The notes beneath the pieces were generated by a model that made no database searches, had not been told where the DNA came from, and worked only from the letters and a program-made list of their open reading frames with translations. The translations under genes were made by a program, and so were the position numbers. A stretch of DNA of 64,000 nucleotides from Rhodocyclaceae bacterium (GTDB lineage Bacteria > Pseudomonadota > Gammaproteobacteria > Burkholderiales > Rhodocyclaceae), in NCBI GenBank assembly GCA_018262775.1, contig JADFDU010000022.1, positions 1 through 64,000 of the forward strand, given 5' to 3'. Shown piece by piece: positions 26,567 to 34,693 of this stretch. How positions within the stretch are numbered: the stretch's first letter is position 1; every line of letters begins with the position of its first letter.

Positions 26567-29008
26567 TTACTTGCCCTGCTGGAGCCGCAGCGAGTTGCTG
26601 AGCACCGAGACCGAGCTCATGGCCATGGCGGCCGAGGCGATCATCGGATTCAGGCGGCCGGCGGCTGCGACCGGGATCGCCACGGTGTTGTAGCCGAGCG
26701 CCCAGAAGAGATTTTGGCGGATCACGCTCATGGTGCGGCGGGAGAGTTCGATGCCCGCGGCGACGCGCGTGATGTCGCCGCCAACCAGCGTGATGTCGGC
26801 CGACTCCAGTGCAATGTCGGCGCCGCTGCCGATGGCGAAGCCGACGTCGGCCGCCGCCAGCGCCGGCGCGTCGTTGATGCCGTCGCCGACCATGCCGACC
26901 TTGCGGCCTTCGGTCTGGAAGCTGCGCACCAGTGCCAGCTTGTCGGCAGGCGTCGCCCGCGCCACGACGCGATCGATGCCGACCTGGCGCGCGATATGCC
27001 GCGCCGTCGCCTCGAGGTCGCCGGTGGCCATGACGGTGGTCAGTCCGAGGCGGTGTAGCAGGGCGATGGCCTCCTTCGCGCCTTCGCGCGGCCGGTCGGC
27101 GACGGCGACCAGGGCGGCGCAGCGGTTTCCGATCGCCACATACACCGGCGTCTTGCCCTGTTGCGACCAGTCCTCCGCGCGCTCGGCAAAGAAGGTGCAG
27201 TCGATGCCGGCTTCGGACAGCAGGGCGGCGTTGCCGATGCGGATGGCCTTGCCAGAGACGGAAGCCTGCACGCCGCGTCCCGGTAGGGCGTTGAAGTCCT
27301 TCGCCGTGCGTATTTTCGCGCCTCGCTCGCGCGCCCAGGCGACGAGCGCCTGGCCGAGGAAATGTTCCGAGGGCGCTTCCGCCGAGGCGATGAAGGTGGC
27401 GAGGGTGACAATTGTGGCTTCGTCCCCGCTCTCGGCGGCGAGGAAATCCGTCACCACCGGCTTGCCTTCGGTGATGGTGCCGGTCTTGTCGAAGACCAGG
27501 GTGGTCAGCTTGCTCGCGGTTTCCAATGCTTCGCCGTTGCGGATGTAGATGCCGCGCCGCGCCGCCTGGCCGGTGCCGACCATGATGGCGGTGGGCGTGG
27601 CTAGACCCAGCGCGCAGGGGCAGGCGATGAGCAGCACGGCGACGGCATGGGCCAGCGCGCGTGCCGCAGGGTGGCCTGCGACGATCCAGCCGGCGAAAGT
27701 CAGTCCCGCCACCACGCCGACCGCCGGCACGAAGTGTGCGGAAATGCGGTCAGCGAGTTTCTGCACCGGCAGCTTGGCCGACTGGGCGTGATCGACCATC
27801 TTGACGATGCCGGAAAGCACGGTTTCACCGTTGATGGCGGTGGCGCGCAGGGTGAAGCTGCCGGTGCCGTTGATGCAGCCGCCGATCACTGAATCGCCCG
27901 GCGCCTTGGCGACCGGCAGCGATTCGCCGGTGACGAGGGACTCGTCCACCGCCGAGCGGCCGTCCTCGACGATGCCGTCGATGGGCACGCGGTCGCCCGG
28001 ACGCACGCGCAGCAGGTCGCCGATCTGCACCTCGTCGATGGGGACGATTTCCTCGACGCCCGCGCGCAGGCGCACCGCCGTGTCCGGCTGCAGTTCGATG
28101 AGCTTGCGGATCGCCTCGCTCGCCCTGCCCTTGGCGCGCTCCTCGAGGAAGCGGCCGAGCAGGACGAAGGCGACGATGCCGGCGGCCGACTCGAAATAGA
28201 CGTGATGGTGACGGCGCAGGACGCCCGGCAGGCTGTAGATCCAGGCGGCGCCAGCGCCGAGCGAGATGAGGCTGTCCATGTTCGCCTCGCGCTGCTTCGC
28301 CAGCATCCAGGCCTTGCGGAAGATGCCGCCGCCGCTGCCGAACACCACGACGGTAGACAGCGCCAGCTCGATCAGGCGCAGTGCCGGCGAGCGGTGCATG
28401 AGCATGCCGGTGACCATCACCGGCGCCGTCAACCAGGCCGCCTGAAGGAAGCGCTGCTTCGACTCGGCCAGGCGCTGGCGCTCGCGTTCCACCAGCAGGC
28501 GGCGTTGCGCTAGGGTATCCATCGGGCGCGGCACGTAGCCGAGCCGAGTGACGCGCGTGGAGAGCGCCTCGCGCGATAGCTGTCCCTGCACCGTCGCCGT
28601 GCCGGCGGCGAAGTTCACGCTGGCATGGGCCACCTGCGGGTCGCGCTTGAGATGCATTTCGATGAGCATCGCGCAGGAGGCACAGGTCATGCCTTCCACG
28701 GCGACGGAACATTCCTGCACCGGCCCGTCCTGGATCGCCACGGGTTCGGCGGGCTTCGGCGGCGGCGCCTCGGCGAGGTTGCCGATCACGGCGTCGACGA
28801 TCGCCAGGAGACGTTCCTCCGCCAGCAGCGCGGGGTCGTAATGCAGCGTCATCGAGCCGATGTCCGCGACGACGCGCACGTCCTTCACCGCGGTGTGCTT
28901 GCGCAGCAGGATTTCCAGCAGATAGCCGCGCTCGGGCTGCCTCACCAGCGAGGGTGCGACGAGGCGGATGCGGCGGTGGAGGCGGTGCGCGACCTGGAAG
29001 TTCTTCAC
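26567..29008 (-). CDS. copA: Copper-translocating P1B-type ATPase
   Basis: The 813-aa pump has a degenerate N-terminal HMA-like domain without CxxC (1-80, ending TLHYDP), then a normal HMA domain with GMTCASC (C109, C112). The membrane CPC site is C463-P464-C465, the phosphorylated aspartate is D507 in DKTGT, and GDGINDAPAL is the hinge. These mark Cu(I) transport, normally outward to the periplasm. The start is a GTG at 29008 overlapping the preceding stop (GTGA). The domain layout and neighbours suggest a pump feeding periplasmic copper proteins rather than simple detoxification. Confidence 0.95.
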   Translation of the reverse strand: MKNFQVAHRLHRRIRLVAPSLVRQPERGYLLEILLRKHTAVKDVRVVADIGSMTLHYDPALLAEERLLAIVDAVIGNLAEAPPPKPAEPVAIQDGPVQECSVAVEGMTCASCAMLIEMHLKRDPQVAHASVNFAAGTATVQGQLSREALSTRVTRLGYVPRPMDTLAQRRLLVERERQRLAESKQRFLQAAWLTAPVMVTGMLMHRSPALRLIELALSTVVVFGSGGGIFRKAWMLAKQREANMDSLISLGAGAAWIYSLPGVLRRHHHVYFESAAGIVAFVLLGRFLEERAKGRASEAIRKLIELQPDTAVRLRAGVEEIVPIDEVQIGDLLRVRPGDRVPIDGIVEDGRSAVDESLVTGESLPVAKAPGDSVIGGCINGTGSFTLRATAINGETVLSGIVKMVDHAQSAKLPVQKLADRISAHFVPAVGVVAGLTFAGWIVAGHPAARALAHAVAVLLIACPCALGLATPTAIMVGTGQAARRGIYIRNGEALETASKLTTLVFDKTGTITEGKPVVTDFLAAESGDEATIVTLATFIASAEAPSEHFLGQALVAWARERGAKIRTAKDFNALPGRGVQASVSGKAIRIGNAALLSEAGIDCTFFAERAEDWSQQGKTPVYVAIGNRCAALVAVADRPREGAKEAIALLHRLGLTTVMATGDLEATARHIARQVGIDRVVARATPADKLALVRSFQTEGRKVGMVGDGINDAPALAAADVGFAIGSGADIALESADITLVGGDITRVAAGIELSRRTMSVIRQNLFWALGYNTVAIPVAAAGRLNPMIASAAMAMSSVSVLSNSLRLQQGK
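27695..27719 (-). repeat. Dispersed bipartite motif, copy 8 (copA)
   Basis: On the coding strand: CGGCGT, nine bases, ACTGACTTTC, encoding part of VVAGLTFAGW in a copA membrane helix. Confidence 0.85.
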
Positions 29009-29634
29009 TTGTTCGTCTTCCGGTAGCGCACGAGCAGGTACATCAGGTAGAAGATCGCCAGCCAGGTGTCGGCGTGGGCAACAGGATTGCGCATCCAGCG
29101 CTTGGTGATCAGCTCCCAGTGCACCTTGATGAGGTAGAAGGCGAGCAGGTCGTTGAGGAAATTGATGATGGCCTTCTCGGTCAGCGCGTTGGCGATGACC
29201 GGCTGCAGGCGCGCCTGCAGCGAGCCTTTTTTCGCTTGCGCATGGCTCAACTTCATGAGGAACAGGCGCAGTTGGGCAAGCTGGCGGCGCGCGCCGTGCT
29301 CGATCCTCGATTTCGTTTCCAGCAGCGTGCGGCCGATATGTTCGCCGGCAGGCACCAGGGCCTGTACGACGTGGCCGGGCAGGTGATCGAGCAGCGTGTA
29401 CAGGGCGAGCACCACCTCGCGCTCGCTGGCCTGGTGCGGGTCGTAGCGCAACGAGAGCTTGTGCGCGTCGCGATACAGGGTGGCGCGATAGATGCCGGCG
29501 ACACCATGCAAGCCGGACTCAAGGGCGTCCGCCCTCGGACCTGCACACAGGTCCTCCGGCAGCTGGAGCCGAAGATGGCCCGACTCGCGGTGGCGCACGG
29601 CGATTCGCCGCGCCCAGTCCTCGGCGTGGGACAT
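29005..29634 (-). CDS. HMA-like domain membrane protein of the copper locus
   Basis: The 209-aa protein has an N-terminal region (about 12-70, ending KLSLRYDPHQ) that resembles the degenerate HMA domain at the start of copA (both end in L-x-YDP). A charged helical middle and one or two C-terminal membrane segments (AFYLIKVHWELI; WLAIFYLMYLLV) follow. No CxxC is present. The ATG at 29634 has GAGG upstream; a GTG two codons earlier is less likely. It overlaps copA and may be an accessory subunit of the pump. The function is unknown. Confidence 0.75.
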   Translation of the reverse strand: MSHAEDWARRIAVRHRESGHLRLQLPEDLCAGPRADALESGLHGVAGIYRATLYRDAHKLSLRYDPHQASEREVVLALYTLLDHLPGHVVQALVPAGEHIGRTLLETKSRIEHGARRQLAQLRLFLMKLSHAQAKKGSLQARLQPVIANALTEKAIINFLNDLLAFYLIKVHWELITKRWMRNPVAHADTWLAIFYLMYLLVRYRKTNK

Positions 29635-29646
29635 GTTCACCTCGGC

Positions 29647-29671
29647 AAAAGTCAGGCTTGCGGGGACGGCG
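29647..29671 (-). repeat. Dispersed bipartite motif, copy 9 (spans a stop codon)
   Basis: On the minus strand: CGCCGT, nine bases, CCTGACTTTT. The tail contains the TGA stop of the methionine-rich membrane protein gene. Confidence 0.75.
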
Positions 29672-29990
29672 GCGCGTCGGCCTGCGGCTGCGCTTCCTGC
29701 TCCTGGGCTTCGGCGACCAAGTCGGAGAGGTGCTCCTTCTGCTGCAGGGCGAAATCCTTGCCCATACCCATGGCCTTGGAGGCGGCCAGCACGATTTCCT
29801 TCTCGTACTTGTGCACCAGATAGCCGGCGAGCAGTCCGGCGCCGATCAGCAGGAGGGGGTTGCGCAACAGCACCCCGCCGATTAAGCCGCGGCCTGCAGC
29901 AAAGCCGGTGGCCGCCATCATGGCGCCCTGGGTCATGGGGCTGTTCATCATGCCGCCCATCATATGGCGGGCCGGTTCTTGCATCATCAT
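29652..29990 (-). CDS. Methionine-rich small membrane protein of the copper locus
   Basis: The 112-aa protein begins with three ATG codons. Its 25-residue head holds nine methionines plus histidine (for example HMMGGMMNSPM), the kind of composition that binds Cu(I). A membrane segment (LLLIGAGLLAGYLVHKY, about 45-62) and an amphipathic C-terminal tail rich in Q, E and P follow. No family was recognised. It overlaps the next small gene by 4 bp. The copper-binding suggestion is inference from composition and context. Confidence 0.7.
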   Translation of the reverse strand: MMMQEPARHMMGGMMNSPMTQGAMMAATGFAAGRGLIGGVLLRNPLLLIGAGLLAGYLVHKYEKEIVLAASKAMGMGKDFALQQKEHLSDLVAEAQEQEAQPQADAPPSPQA

Positions 29991-30187
29991 GGTTTTTCTC
30001 CTGTCAACCGATTGTCATCATGCTGGCCCGGATAGCCGGGCGATTCCTTGATCTCGTGCAACATTTCGTAGATTCCCTTGCAGCCTTCGCAGCAAAATTC
30101 CAGGGTCCTCTCCCGCGCGACCAATGAGAAGGGCTTCACTCCGACCGGCAAGCTGCACAAGTCGCAGGGGCGATCCGGATCGCTCAC
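29987..30187 (-). CDS. Small cysteine-rich metal-binding protein (ATPase-associated domain)
   Basis: The 66-aa protein has CDLC (C8, C11) and FCCEGC (C32, C33, C36), the pattern of the metal-binding module normally fused to the N-terminus of heavy-metal P-type ATPases of cytochrome oxidase clusters. Here it is free-standing, three genes before copA. It overlaps the genes on both sides by 4 bp (ATGA). It probably passes metal to CopA or a neighbouring protein. Confidence 0.8.
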   Translation of the reverse strand: MSDPDRPCDLCSLPVGVKPFSLVARERTLEFCCEGCKGIYEMLHEIKESPGYPGQHDDNRLTGEKP

Positions 30188-30675
30188 TTGAGCAACTCCA
30201 ACGCATGCCGCTCGAAGACGGCCTCATCGGCCTCGCCGATCACCTTGCCGCGTACGATTCCCTTGGCATCCACGAAGTAGGTGGTCGGCAACCCTACCAC
30301 GCCGTAGCGCCTGGCGATGTCGGCCTTCTCGTCGAGCAGAGCCGGGTAGGTGACGCCGAGCTTGCGGATGAAGGCATCGACGGTCGCCTTGTCCTGGCCG
30401 GCGTTGACCGCCAACACACTCAGCCCTTTGCCCTTGTGGCGCTGGTAGACCACCTCGATGGCCTTCATCTCGGCCTCGCAATACTTGCACCAATCGGCCC
30501 AGAAGCGGATCACCACCGGCTTGCCGGTCGTCACTTCCGGGAATTCCACTGCGCTGCCGTCCAACTGCTGTGAGCGGAAGGCGGGGGCGGGGTCACCCAT
30601 GTTCAGTTGGACCGGCTGCCCGCCGCCGCAGGCGACGAGCAGCATGGCAAGGCCAAGCAGGTATAGGACGCGCAT
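30184..30675 (-). CDS. TlpA-like thiol:disulfide reductase, lipoprotein
   Basis: The 163-aa protein has a lipoprotein signal (LVAC, C16). Its thioredoxin-like fold carries WCKYC (C63, C66) and the cis-proline loop GLPTTYFVD. TlpA/ResA-type proteins keep cysteines of apo-oxidases or copper carriers reduced in the periplasm. It overlaps the small cysteine-rich gene and is separated by one base from the upstream membrane protein. In this locus it would plausibly reduce Sco or NosL. Confidence 0.88.
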   Translation of the reverse strand: MRVLYLLGLAMLLVACGGGQPVQLNMGDPAPAFRSQQLDGSAVEFPEVTTGKPVVIRFWADWCKYCEAEMKAIEVVYQRHKGKGLSVLAVNAGQDKATVDAFIRKLGVTYPALLDEKADIARRYGVVGLPTTYFVDAKGIVRGKVIGEADEAVFERHALELLK

Positions 30676-30676
30676 G

Positions 30677-31678
30677 TCAGTGCTCGATGAGGATCAGGTT
30701 GGAGCGCAGCACCATCATCGTGGCGATGGCCGCGACGAGAAGATAACCGATCGCGGCGATGCTTGCCAGCCTTGCCGACACGGCCGGCACAATGTCCTTC
30801 AGGCTGGCGACTTGGCGGAAGGGCTGCAGTGCGCCCACGCCCAGCCCGGCGGCGGTGGCGGCGAAGAGCGGCACGTAGAGCCAATAGCCCTGGTGGCCGT
30901 ACTCCGGCTTGAGGATGCAGAACGGACAGTGGTGGTTGGGGTGCTCGTAGATGTAGAGCGAGACGAAGGAGAGCACGCCGACGAGGGTGGCGACGAAGGC
31001 GGCGGCGCTGGCCGCCGCGGCCGCGTAGCCGCCGCGGCGCGTGCGGGCGTGGCGGAAAGTCAGTCCCGCGGATACGGCGATCGTGCCGTAGAAAAGCAGC
31101 ATGGCCGGCACGGGCTTGAGGGCGGCGACCTCGGCGGCGAGGCCCTTGGCATCGCCCGAGAACAGGCTGCCGCAGCAGGAGGTGATGACGTCGGCCTTGA
31201 GACCGAGGAAGTACTTCAGCTGCAGGCCGAAGGAGAACGCCAGCGCCGGCAGGAGGATCAGCAGCAGCGCGTACTTCACGCGCACCAGCGGGTAGTCCGG
31301 CGCACGGGTGTCGACGTGGTTCACCGCGAGCCAGGCCGCAGCGAGGAAGAACACTGCCATCTGGGCGAGCAGGGCCGGGAAGCCCCAGGGATTGACGTTG
31401 AGGGTGCCCACTGCACACATGGCGCCGACAAACATCTCCGACATGCGGTCGGCGTTGAAGACGAAGAGCAGCAGGGCGACCAGCTGTACCACCATGATGA
31501 AGACAGCCAGCGTCGAGAAGAGGTAGGTGCGTCGCTCGAGGGCAAGCTGTCGCTCCGATCCGCTGGCGATGTCCCACTGGCGGATCACCTGCACGGCGAA
31601 GGGCGCGGCTGCGGTCAGCATGGCGACCGCCACGCCTGAGGCGAGGAGCAATGCGATGATCGCCGGCTGAAACAGCAT
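30677..31678 (-). CDS. Polytopic membrane protein with conserved cysteine motifs, function unknown
   Basis: The 333-aa protein has about eight membrane helices. Notable motifs are a paired cysteine in ITSCCGSLFSG and NHHCPFCILKPEYGHQGYW, a likely membrane-face redox or metal site. I do not recognise the family. It lies between the ABC/FtsX pair and tlpA. A copy of the dispersed motif falls at 31055-31079 in the loop GLTFRHARTRRGGY. A role in thiol or copper transfer across the membrane is suggested by neighbours only. Confidence 0.75.
   Translation of the reverse strand: MLFQPAIIALLLASGVAVAMLTAAAPFAVQVIRQWDIASGSERQLALERRTYLFSTLAVFIMVVQLVALLLFVFNADRMSEMFVGAMCAVGTLNVNPWGFPALLAQMAVFFLAAAWLAVNHVDTRAPDYPLVRVKYALLLILLPALAFSFGLQLKYFLGLKADVITSCCGSLFSGDAKGLAAEVAALKPVPAMLLFYGTIAVSAGLTFRHARTRRGGYAAAAASAAAFVATLVGVLSFVSLYIYEHPNHHCPFCILKPEYGHQGYWLYVPLFAATAAGLGVGALQPFRQVASLKDIVPAVSARLASIAAIGYLLVAAIATMMVLRSNLILIEH
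31055..31079 (-). repeat. Dispersed bipartite motif, copy 10 (membrane protein gene)
   Basis: On the coding strand: CGCCGT, nine bases, ACTGACTTTC. It sits in a short positively charged loop of the protein. Confidence 0.87.
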
Positions 31679-31679
31679 C

Positions 31680-32354
31680 TCAGTCCCGCGTCAGCTGGCC
31701 GTCGCGCATCGACACCACGCAGTCCACGGCGGCGGACTCCACCACCAGCGGGTCGTGGCTGCTGAGGATGACCGTGCGTCCCTCGGCATTGAGGCTCTCC
31801 AGGATACCCATGAATTCGCGCGACAGCGCGGTGTCGAGGTTGGCGGTGGGTTCGTCGGCGATGAGCACCTTCGGGTCGTTCACCAGGGCGCGGGCGATGG
31901 CGACGCGTTGCTGCTCGCCGCCGGAGAGCCATTCGACGCGCGCCTCGCGCCGGTGCGCGAGCTTGAGGCGGTCGAGCAGCGACTCGGAGCGCTCGCGTAA
32001 TTCCCGGTGCGGGCGGCCGGTCGGGAAGGCCGGCAGCATCACGTTGTCGAGGGCGGAGAGGCCCTTGATCAGGTTGAACTGCTGGAAGACGAAGCCGAAG
32101 GTGCTGCGTCGGATGTCGGTGAGGAAGCGCTCGGGCAGGCCGGAGATGTCGTCCCCGGCCAGCTTCACGCGCCCGCTGGTGGGCCGGGCGAGGCAGCCGA
32201 CGATGGTCAGCAGCGTCGTCTTGCCCGAGCCGCTCGGACCGCGGAAGGCCGTGACCTTCTTCGCCTCGATGGCCAGGTCGATGCCGTTCAGCGCCCAGAA
32301 CTCGTTGGGCTGGCCCTGGTTGAAGGCCTTGCGGATTTGCGTGAGCTCGATCAT
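31680..32354 (-). CDS. ABC transporter ATP-binding protein, MacB/LolD type
   Basis: The 224-aa ATPase has Walker A GPSGSGKT (39-46), signature LSGGEQQ (143-149) and Walker B LIADEPT (E168). The sequence groups with the LolD/MacB-type exporters that pair with FtsX-like permeases. The permease gene directly upstream overlaps it by 4 bp. In the copper locus it might extract a lipoprotein such as TlpA or Sco, or act as a nosFY-like sulfur/copper-maturation transporter; neither is proven. Confidence 0.9.
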   Translation of the reverse strand: MIELTQIRKAFNQGQPNEFWALNGIDLAIEAKKVTAFRGPSGSGKTTLLTIVGCLARPTSGRVKLAGDDISGLPERFLTDIRRSTFGFVFQQFNLIKGLSALDNVMLPAFPTGRPHRELRERSESLLDRLKLAHRREARVEWLSGGEQQRVAIARALVNDPKVLIADEPTANLDTALSREFMGILESLNAEGRTVILSSHDPLVVESAAVDCVVSMRDGQLTRD

Positions 32355-33487
32355 GAGCGCATTGCCGCGTCGGGATCGGTGATGGCCGCGCGCCAGATTG
32401 GCACCAGCACTGCCGCCATATACGGGAAGACGGTGAAGAAGAACAGCGTCGCCACCTGCAGGCTGTCGATGGCAGGCACCAGTTCGAAGCGTGGGTAGAG
32501 CACGGACCAGCCTTTCAATACCGGCTCGAAGAGCGGCGCGCCGAAACGGAATACCTGGACATAGGCGGCGATGAAGCCGACGAGGAAGGCGGTGAACGAG
32601 ATGAGGCCGCCCTCCCACAACTTCATCTTGATGATGTCGCCGGTCTCCCAGCCGATGGCCTTGAGGATGCCGATCTCGCGCTTCTCTTCGGCGGAGAGGC
32701 CGGAGGCCTTTTCCCAGGCGAGGATGGCGAAGGCGAAGATCGCCGCCGACAGCAGGGCCAGCACGATGCCTTCGCGCCAGTCGAAGACCGAGGCGTAGGT
32801 GCGCAGCACCTCCTCGCGCAGGATCGGCCGCGAGTCCGGTAGCACGGCGGCCAGCTTGGCGGCGACGTTGCGAACCTCCAGCGGGTTGGCGACCGACAGC
32901 GCGATATCGGTGTGGTGGCCGGCCGGGTACGCGAAGAAGGCGCGAAAGTCCGCTTCGCTCATCAGCACCAGGTCCGCGGAGACCAGCTCGGAAGAATGCG
33001 GCAGCACGCCGGCGACGGTGAAGGAGAAAAGTTTTCCGGAATAGGCGCGGAAGGAAATGGTGTTGCCGGGCGCCAGGCCGCGCGAACGCGCCACCGCCGG
33101 ACCGACGGTCAGCGTGCCGGGGCGCACCGCTTCGGCCGCCGGCGCCATGAAAGTGTAGTTGGCCTTGACCACCGGATCGTAGTAGTAGCCCCACAGGCGA
33201 CCCTCGATCGCCTGCACGCCGCGAATGCGGCCGATCTTCTCGATGTAGCCGGGCGGGATCAGGTCATGGCGGCCCGCCACCATGCGCTGCAGGATGATTT
33301 CCGGCGACTGCTTGAGCACCTGCGCTGCCTCCTGGCGCAGGGCGTGGGTGTATAGCGCCACCGAGGCGAGCACGAACACCAGCAGCGTGTAGACCAGCAG
33401 CAGGCCGAAGTTCTTCGTCCGCCGCCGTGCCAGCGAGGCCAGCGTGAAGTCAATCAGGTGCCGCTGTTTTTCGATCCAGGCGTTCAT
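32351..33487 (-). CDS. FtsX-like ABC transporter permease
   Basis: The 378-aa protein has one N-terminal helix, a large periplasmic domain (about 60-240), and three C-terminal helices that match the FtsX domain (AIFAFAILAWEKASGLSAEEKREIGILKAIGW is typical of MacB-like permeases). It is the partner of the overlapping ATPase. Its start overlaps the end of the small upstream gene by 38 bp in another frame, an unusually long overlap for this locus. Confidence 0.88.
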   Translation of the reverse strand: MNAWIEKQRHLIDFTLASLARRRTKNFGLLLVYTLLVFVLASVALYTHALRQEAAQVLKQSPEIILQRMVAGRHDLIPPGYIEKIGRIRGVQAIEGRLWGYYYDPVVKANYTFMAPAAEAVRPGTLTVGPAVARSRGLAPGNTISFRAYSGKLFSFTVAGVLPHSSELVSADLVLMSEADFRAFFAYPAGHHTDIALSVANPLEVRNVAAKLAAVLPDSRPILREEVLRTYASVFDWREGIVLALLSAAIFAFAILAWEKASGLSAEEKREIGILKAIGWETGDIIKMKLWEGGLISFTAFLVGFIAAYVQVFRFGAPLFEPVLKGWSVLYPRFELVPAIDSLQVATLFFFTVFPYMAAVLVPIWRAAITDPDAAMRS

Positions 33488-33785
33488 AGTGGGCGATAAG
33501 TGGCGCGGGGGGCGGCAGGAGCGAACCGGTGGGGAAATGCTCCAGCGCTACCGGATGGTCCTGAAAGGCGGAATGCAGGTCGGCCTGCGAAGGATGGCGC
33601 GTGTAGCGGGCCTCGGTGAACAGCGCCAGATCGGTCAGCCCCAGCCGCGCCGCCAGCGTGCCGCGCGCCTCAAGATGCGGTGCGCCGCGCTCACGCAACA
33701 GGGCGGCGTCGAGGAAGGTTGCGGCGAAGCCGGCGGCGGCCAGGCCGATCCCGACAAAGGCGATGCTCGATGGGCGCAGCCTCAT
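33450..33785 (-). CDS. Small hypothetical protein with N-terminal membrane anchor
   Basis: The 111-aa protein has one hydrophobic stretch at 8-28 and a soluble tail (TEARYTRHPSQADLHSAFQDHPVALEHFP). No domain was recognised. The ATG overlaps the sco stop by 4 bp, and the 3' end runs 38 bp into the FtsX permease gene. Position between sco and the exporter suggests a periplasmic accessory role, without direct support. Confidence 0.65.
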   Translation of the reverse strand: MRLRPSSIAFVGIGLAAAGFAATFLDAALLRERGAPHLEARGTLAARLGLTDLALFTEARYTRHPSQADLHSAFQDHPVALEHFPTGSLLPPPAPLIAHYERLDRKTAAPD

Positions 33786-34348
33786 TGCAGCAGTCCGCGC
33801 ACGGTGTCGACGTATTTTTCCACCGGCGTGTTCAACTCGAGGGCGGCGGCCAGCTTGCCGTCGGGGGCGACGACGTAGGTGCGCGTCGTGTGGTCCACCG
33901 CGTAGCTGCCGTCGGGGCGCGTGGGCTGGCGAATGTAGCCGGCGCCGAATGACTTGGCGACGGCGGCGATTTCCTCCGCGCTGCCAGTGACGCCGATCAT
34001 CTCCGGATGGAAATAGGCGGCGTACTCTTTCAGGAGCGCCGGCGTGTCGCGTTCCGGGTCGACCGAAACCATGATCAGGCGGACCTTCGCGCGCTCTTCG
34101 GCCGTCAGCGTGCTGAGCGCTTGCGCCCCGGCCGCCAGCGAGGCCGGGCAGACGTCGGGACAGTGCGTGTAGCCAAGGTAGACGAGCAGCACCTTGCCGC
34201 GCAGCGCCCGGGTGTCCACCCTGCCGTCGGCTGATTGCAGGATGAAGTCGCCGCCAACGGGTACCCCGGGGGCCGATTGCGTGCTACTGTCCGAGCACCC
34301 GGCCAGGAGAGTTGCGAGAAGCGAAAGTAAAGTGAAGTAAATGCGCAT
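33782..34348 (-). CDS. Sco1/SenC-type copper chaperone, lipoprotein
   Basis: The 188-aa protein has a lipobox LLAGC (C18). The Sco copper site is CPDVC (C63, C67) with the distal histidine H153 in YAVDHTTRTY, and SVDPERDTP is also typical. Sco proteins deliver copper to cytochrome oxidase CuA centres or reduce their cysteines. It starts the long overlapping minus-strand run toward copA. The start at 34348 is the ATG that gives a proper lipoprotein signal. Confidence 0.93.
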   Translation of the reverse strand: MRIYFTLLSLLATLLAGCSDSSTQSAPGVPVGGDFILQSADGRVDTRALRGKVLLVYLGYTHCPDVCPASLAAGAQALSTLTAEERAKVRLIMVSVDPERDTPALLKEYAAYFHPEMIGVTGSAEEIAAVAKSFGAGYIRQPTRPDGSYAVDHTTRTYVVAPDGKLAAALELNTPVEKYVDTVRGLLQ

Positions 34349-34391
34349 GATCGGATGGGCCGCAGCCGCATTCCGGAAGCTAAAGAACAAA

Positions 34392-34413
34392 AAGCGCGCC
34401 GGCAAGCGCGCTT
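34392..34413 (-). terminator. Rho-independent terminator after the 64-aa membrane protein gene
   Basis: AAGCGCGC and GCGCGCTT pair perfectly over 8 bp around a 6-base loop and are followed on the minus strand by TTTTTGTTC. It lies between the small membrane protein and sco and should separate the two transcripts at least partly. Confidence 0.85.
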
Positions 34414-34436
34414 GGTCAAGGACGGATGGAGTTTCC

Positions 34437-34631
34437 CTAGAAGCGGTTTGCCGCCCGCATCAGCGCACCGCGCAGTGCGATGGTCAGGCTCGAACCCATG
34501 CCGATGCGTTGGGCGACGGCAGGCAGCAGGATCAGGGAGGCAAGGGCGAAGCCTGCGCCCAGCAGAAGTGCGGACATCTCGGCCTGATTCGAATTCGTAC
34601 TGTCTTGGGTGGTGATCTGCTGCTGGCTCAT
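34437..34631 (-). CDS. Small membrane protein, 64 aa
   Basis: The protein has a polar, Q/S/N-rich head (SQQQITTQDSTNSNQAEM), one or two membrane segments (LLLGAGFALASLILLPAVAQ), and a basic end (RGALMRAANRF). A strong AGGAGAG Shine-Dalgarno sequence precedes the ATG at 34631, and a terminator follows. It is therefore a monocistronic unit. No family was recognised. Operator candidate B lies about 72 bp upstream, shared with the nosL operon, which ties it to the copper locus. Confidence 0.75.
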   Translation of the reverse strand: MSQQQITTQDSTNSNQAEMSALLLGAGFALASLILLPAVAQRIGMGSSLTIALRGALMRAANRF

Positions 34632-34693
34632 GGCGGACTCTCCTGAAGTGCATTCGTCTTGAGCAATCCTAACCGAGAGGTTGCGGCAGGGGG

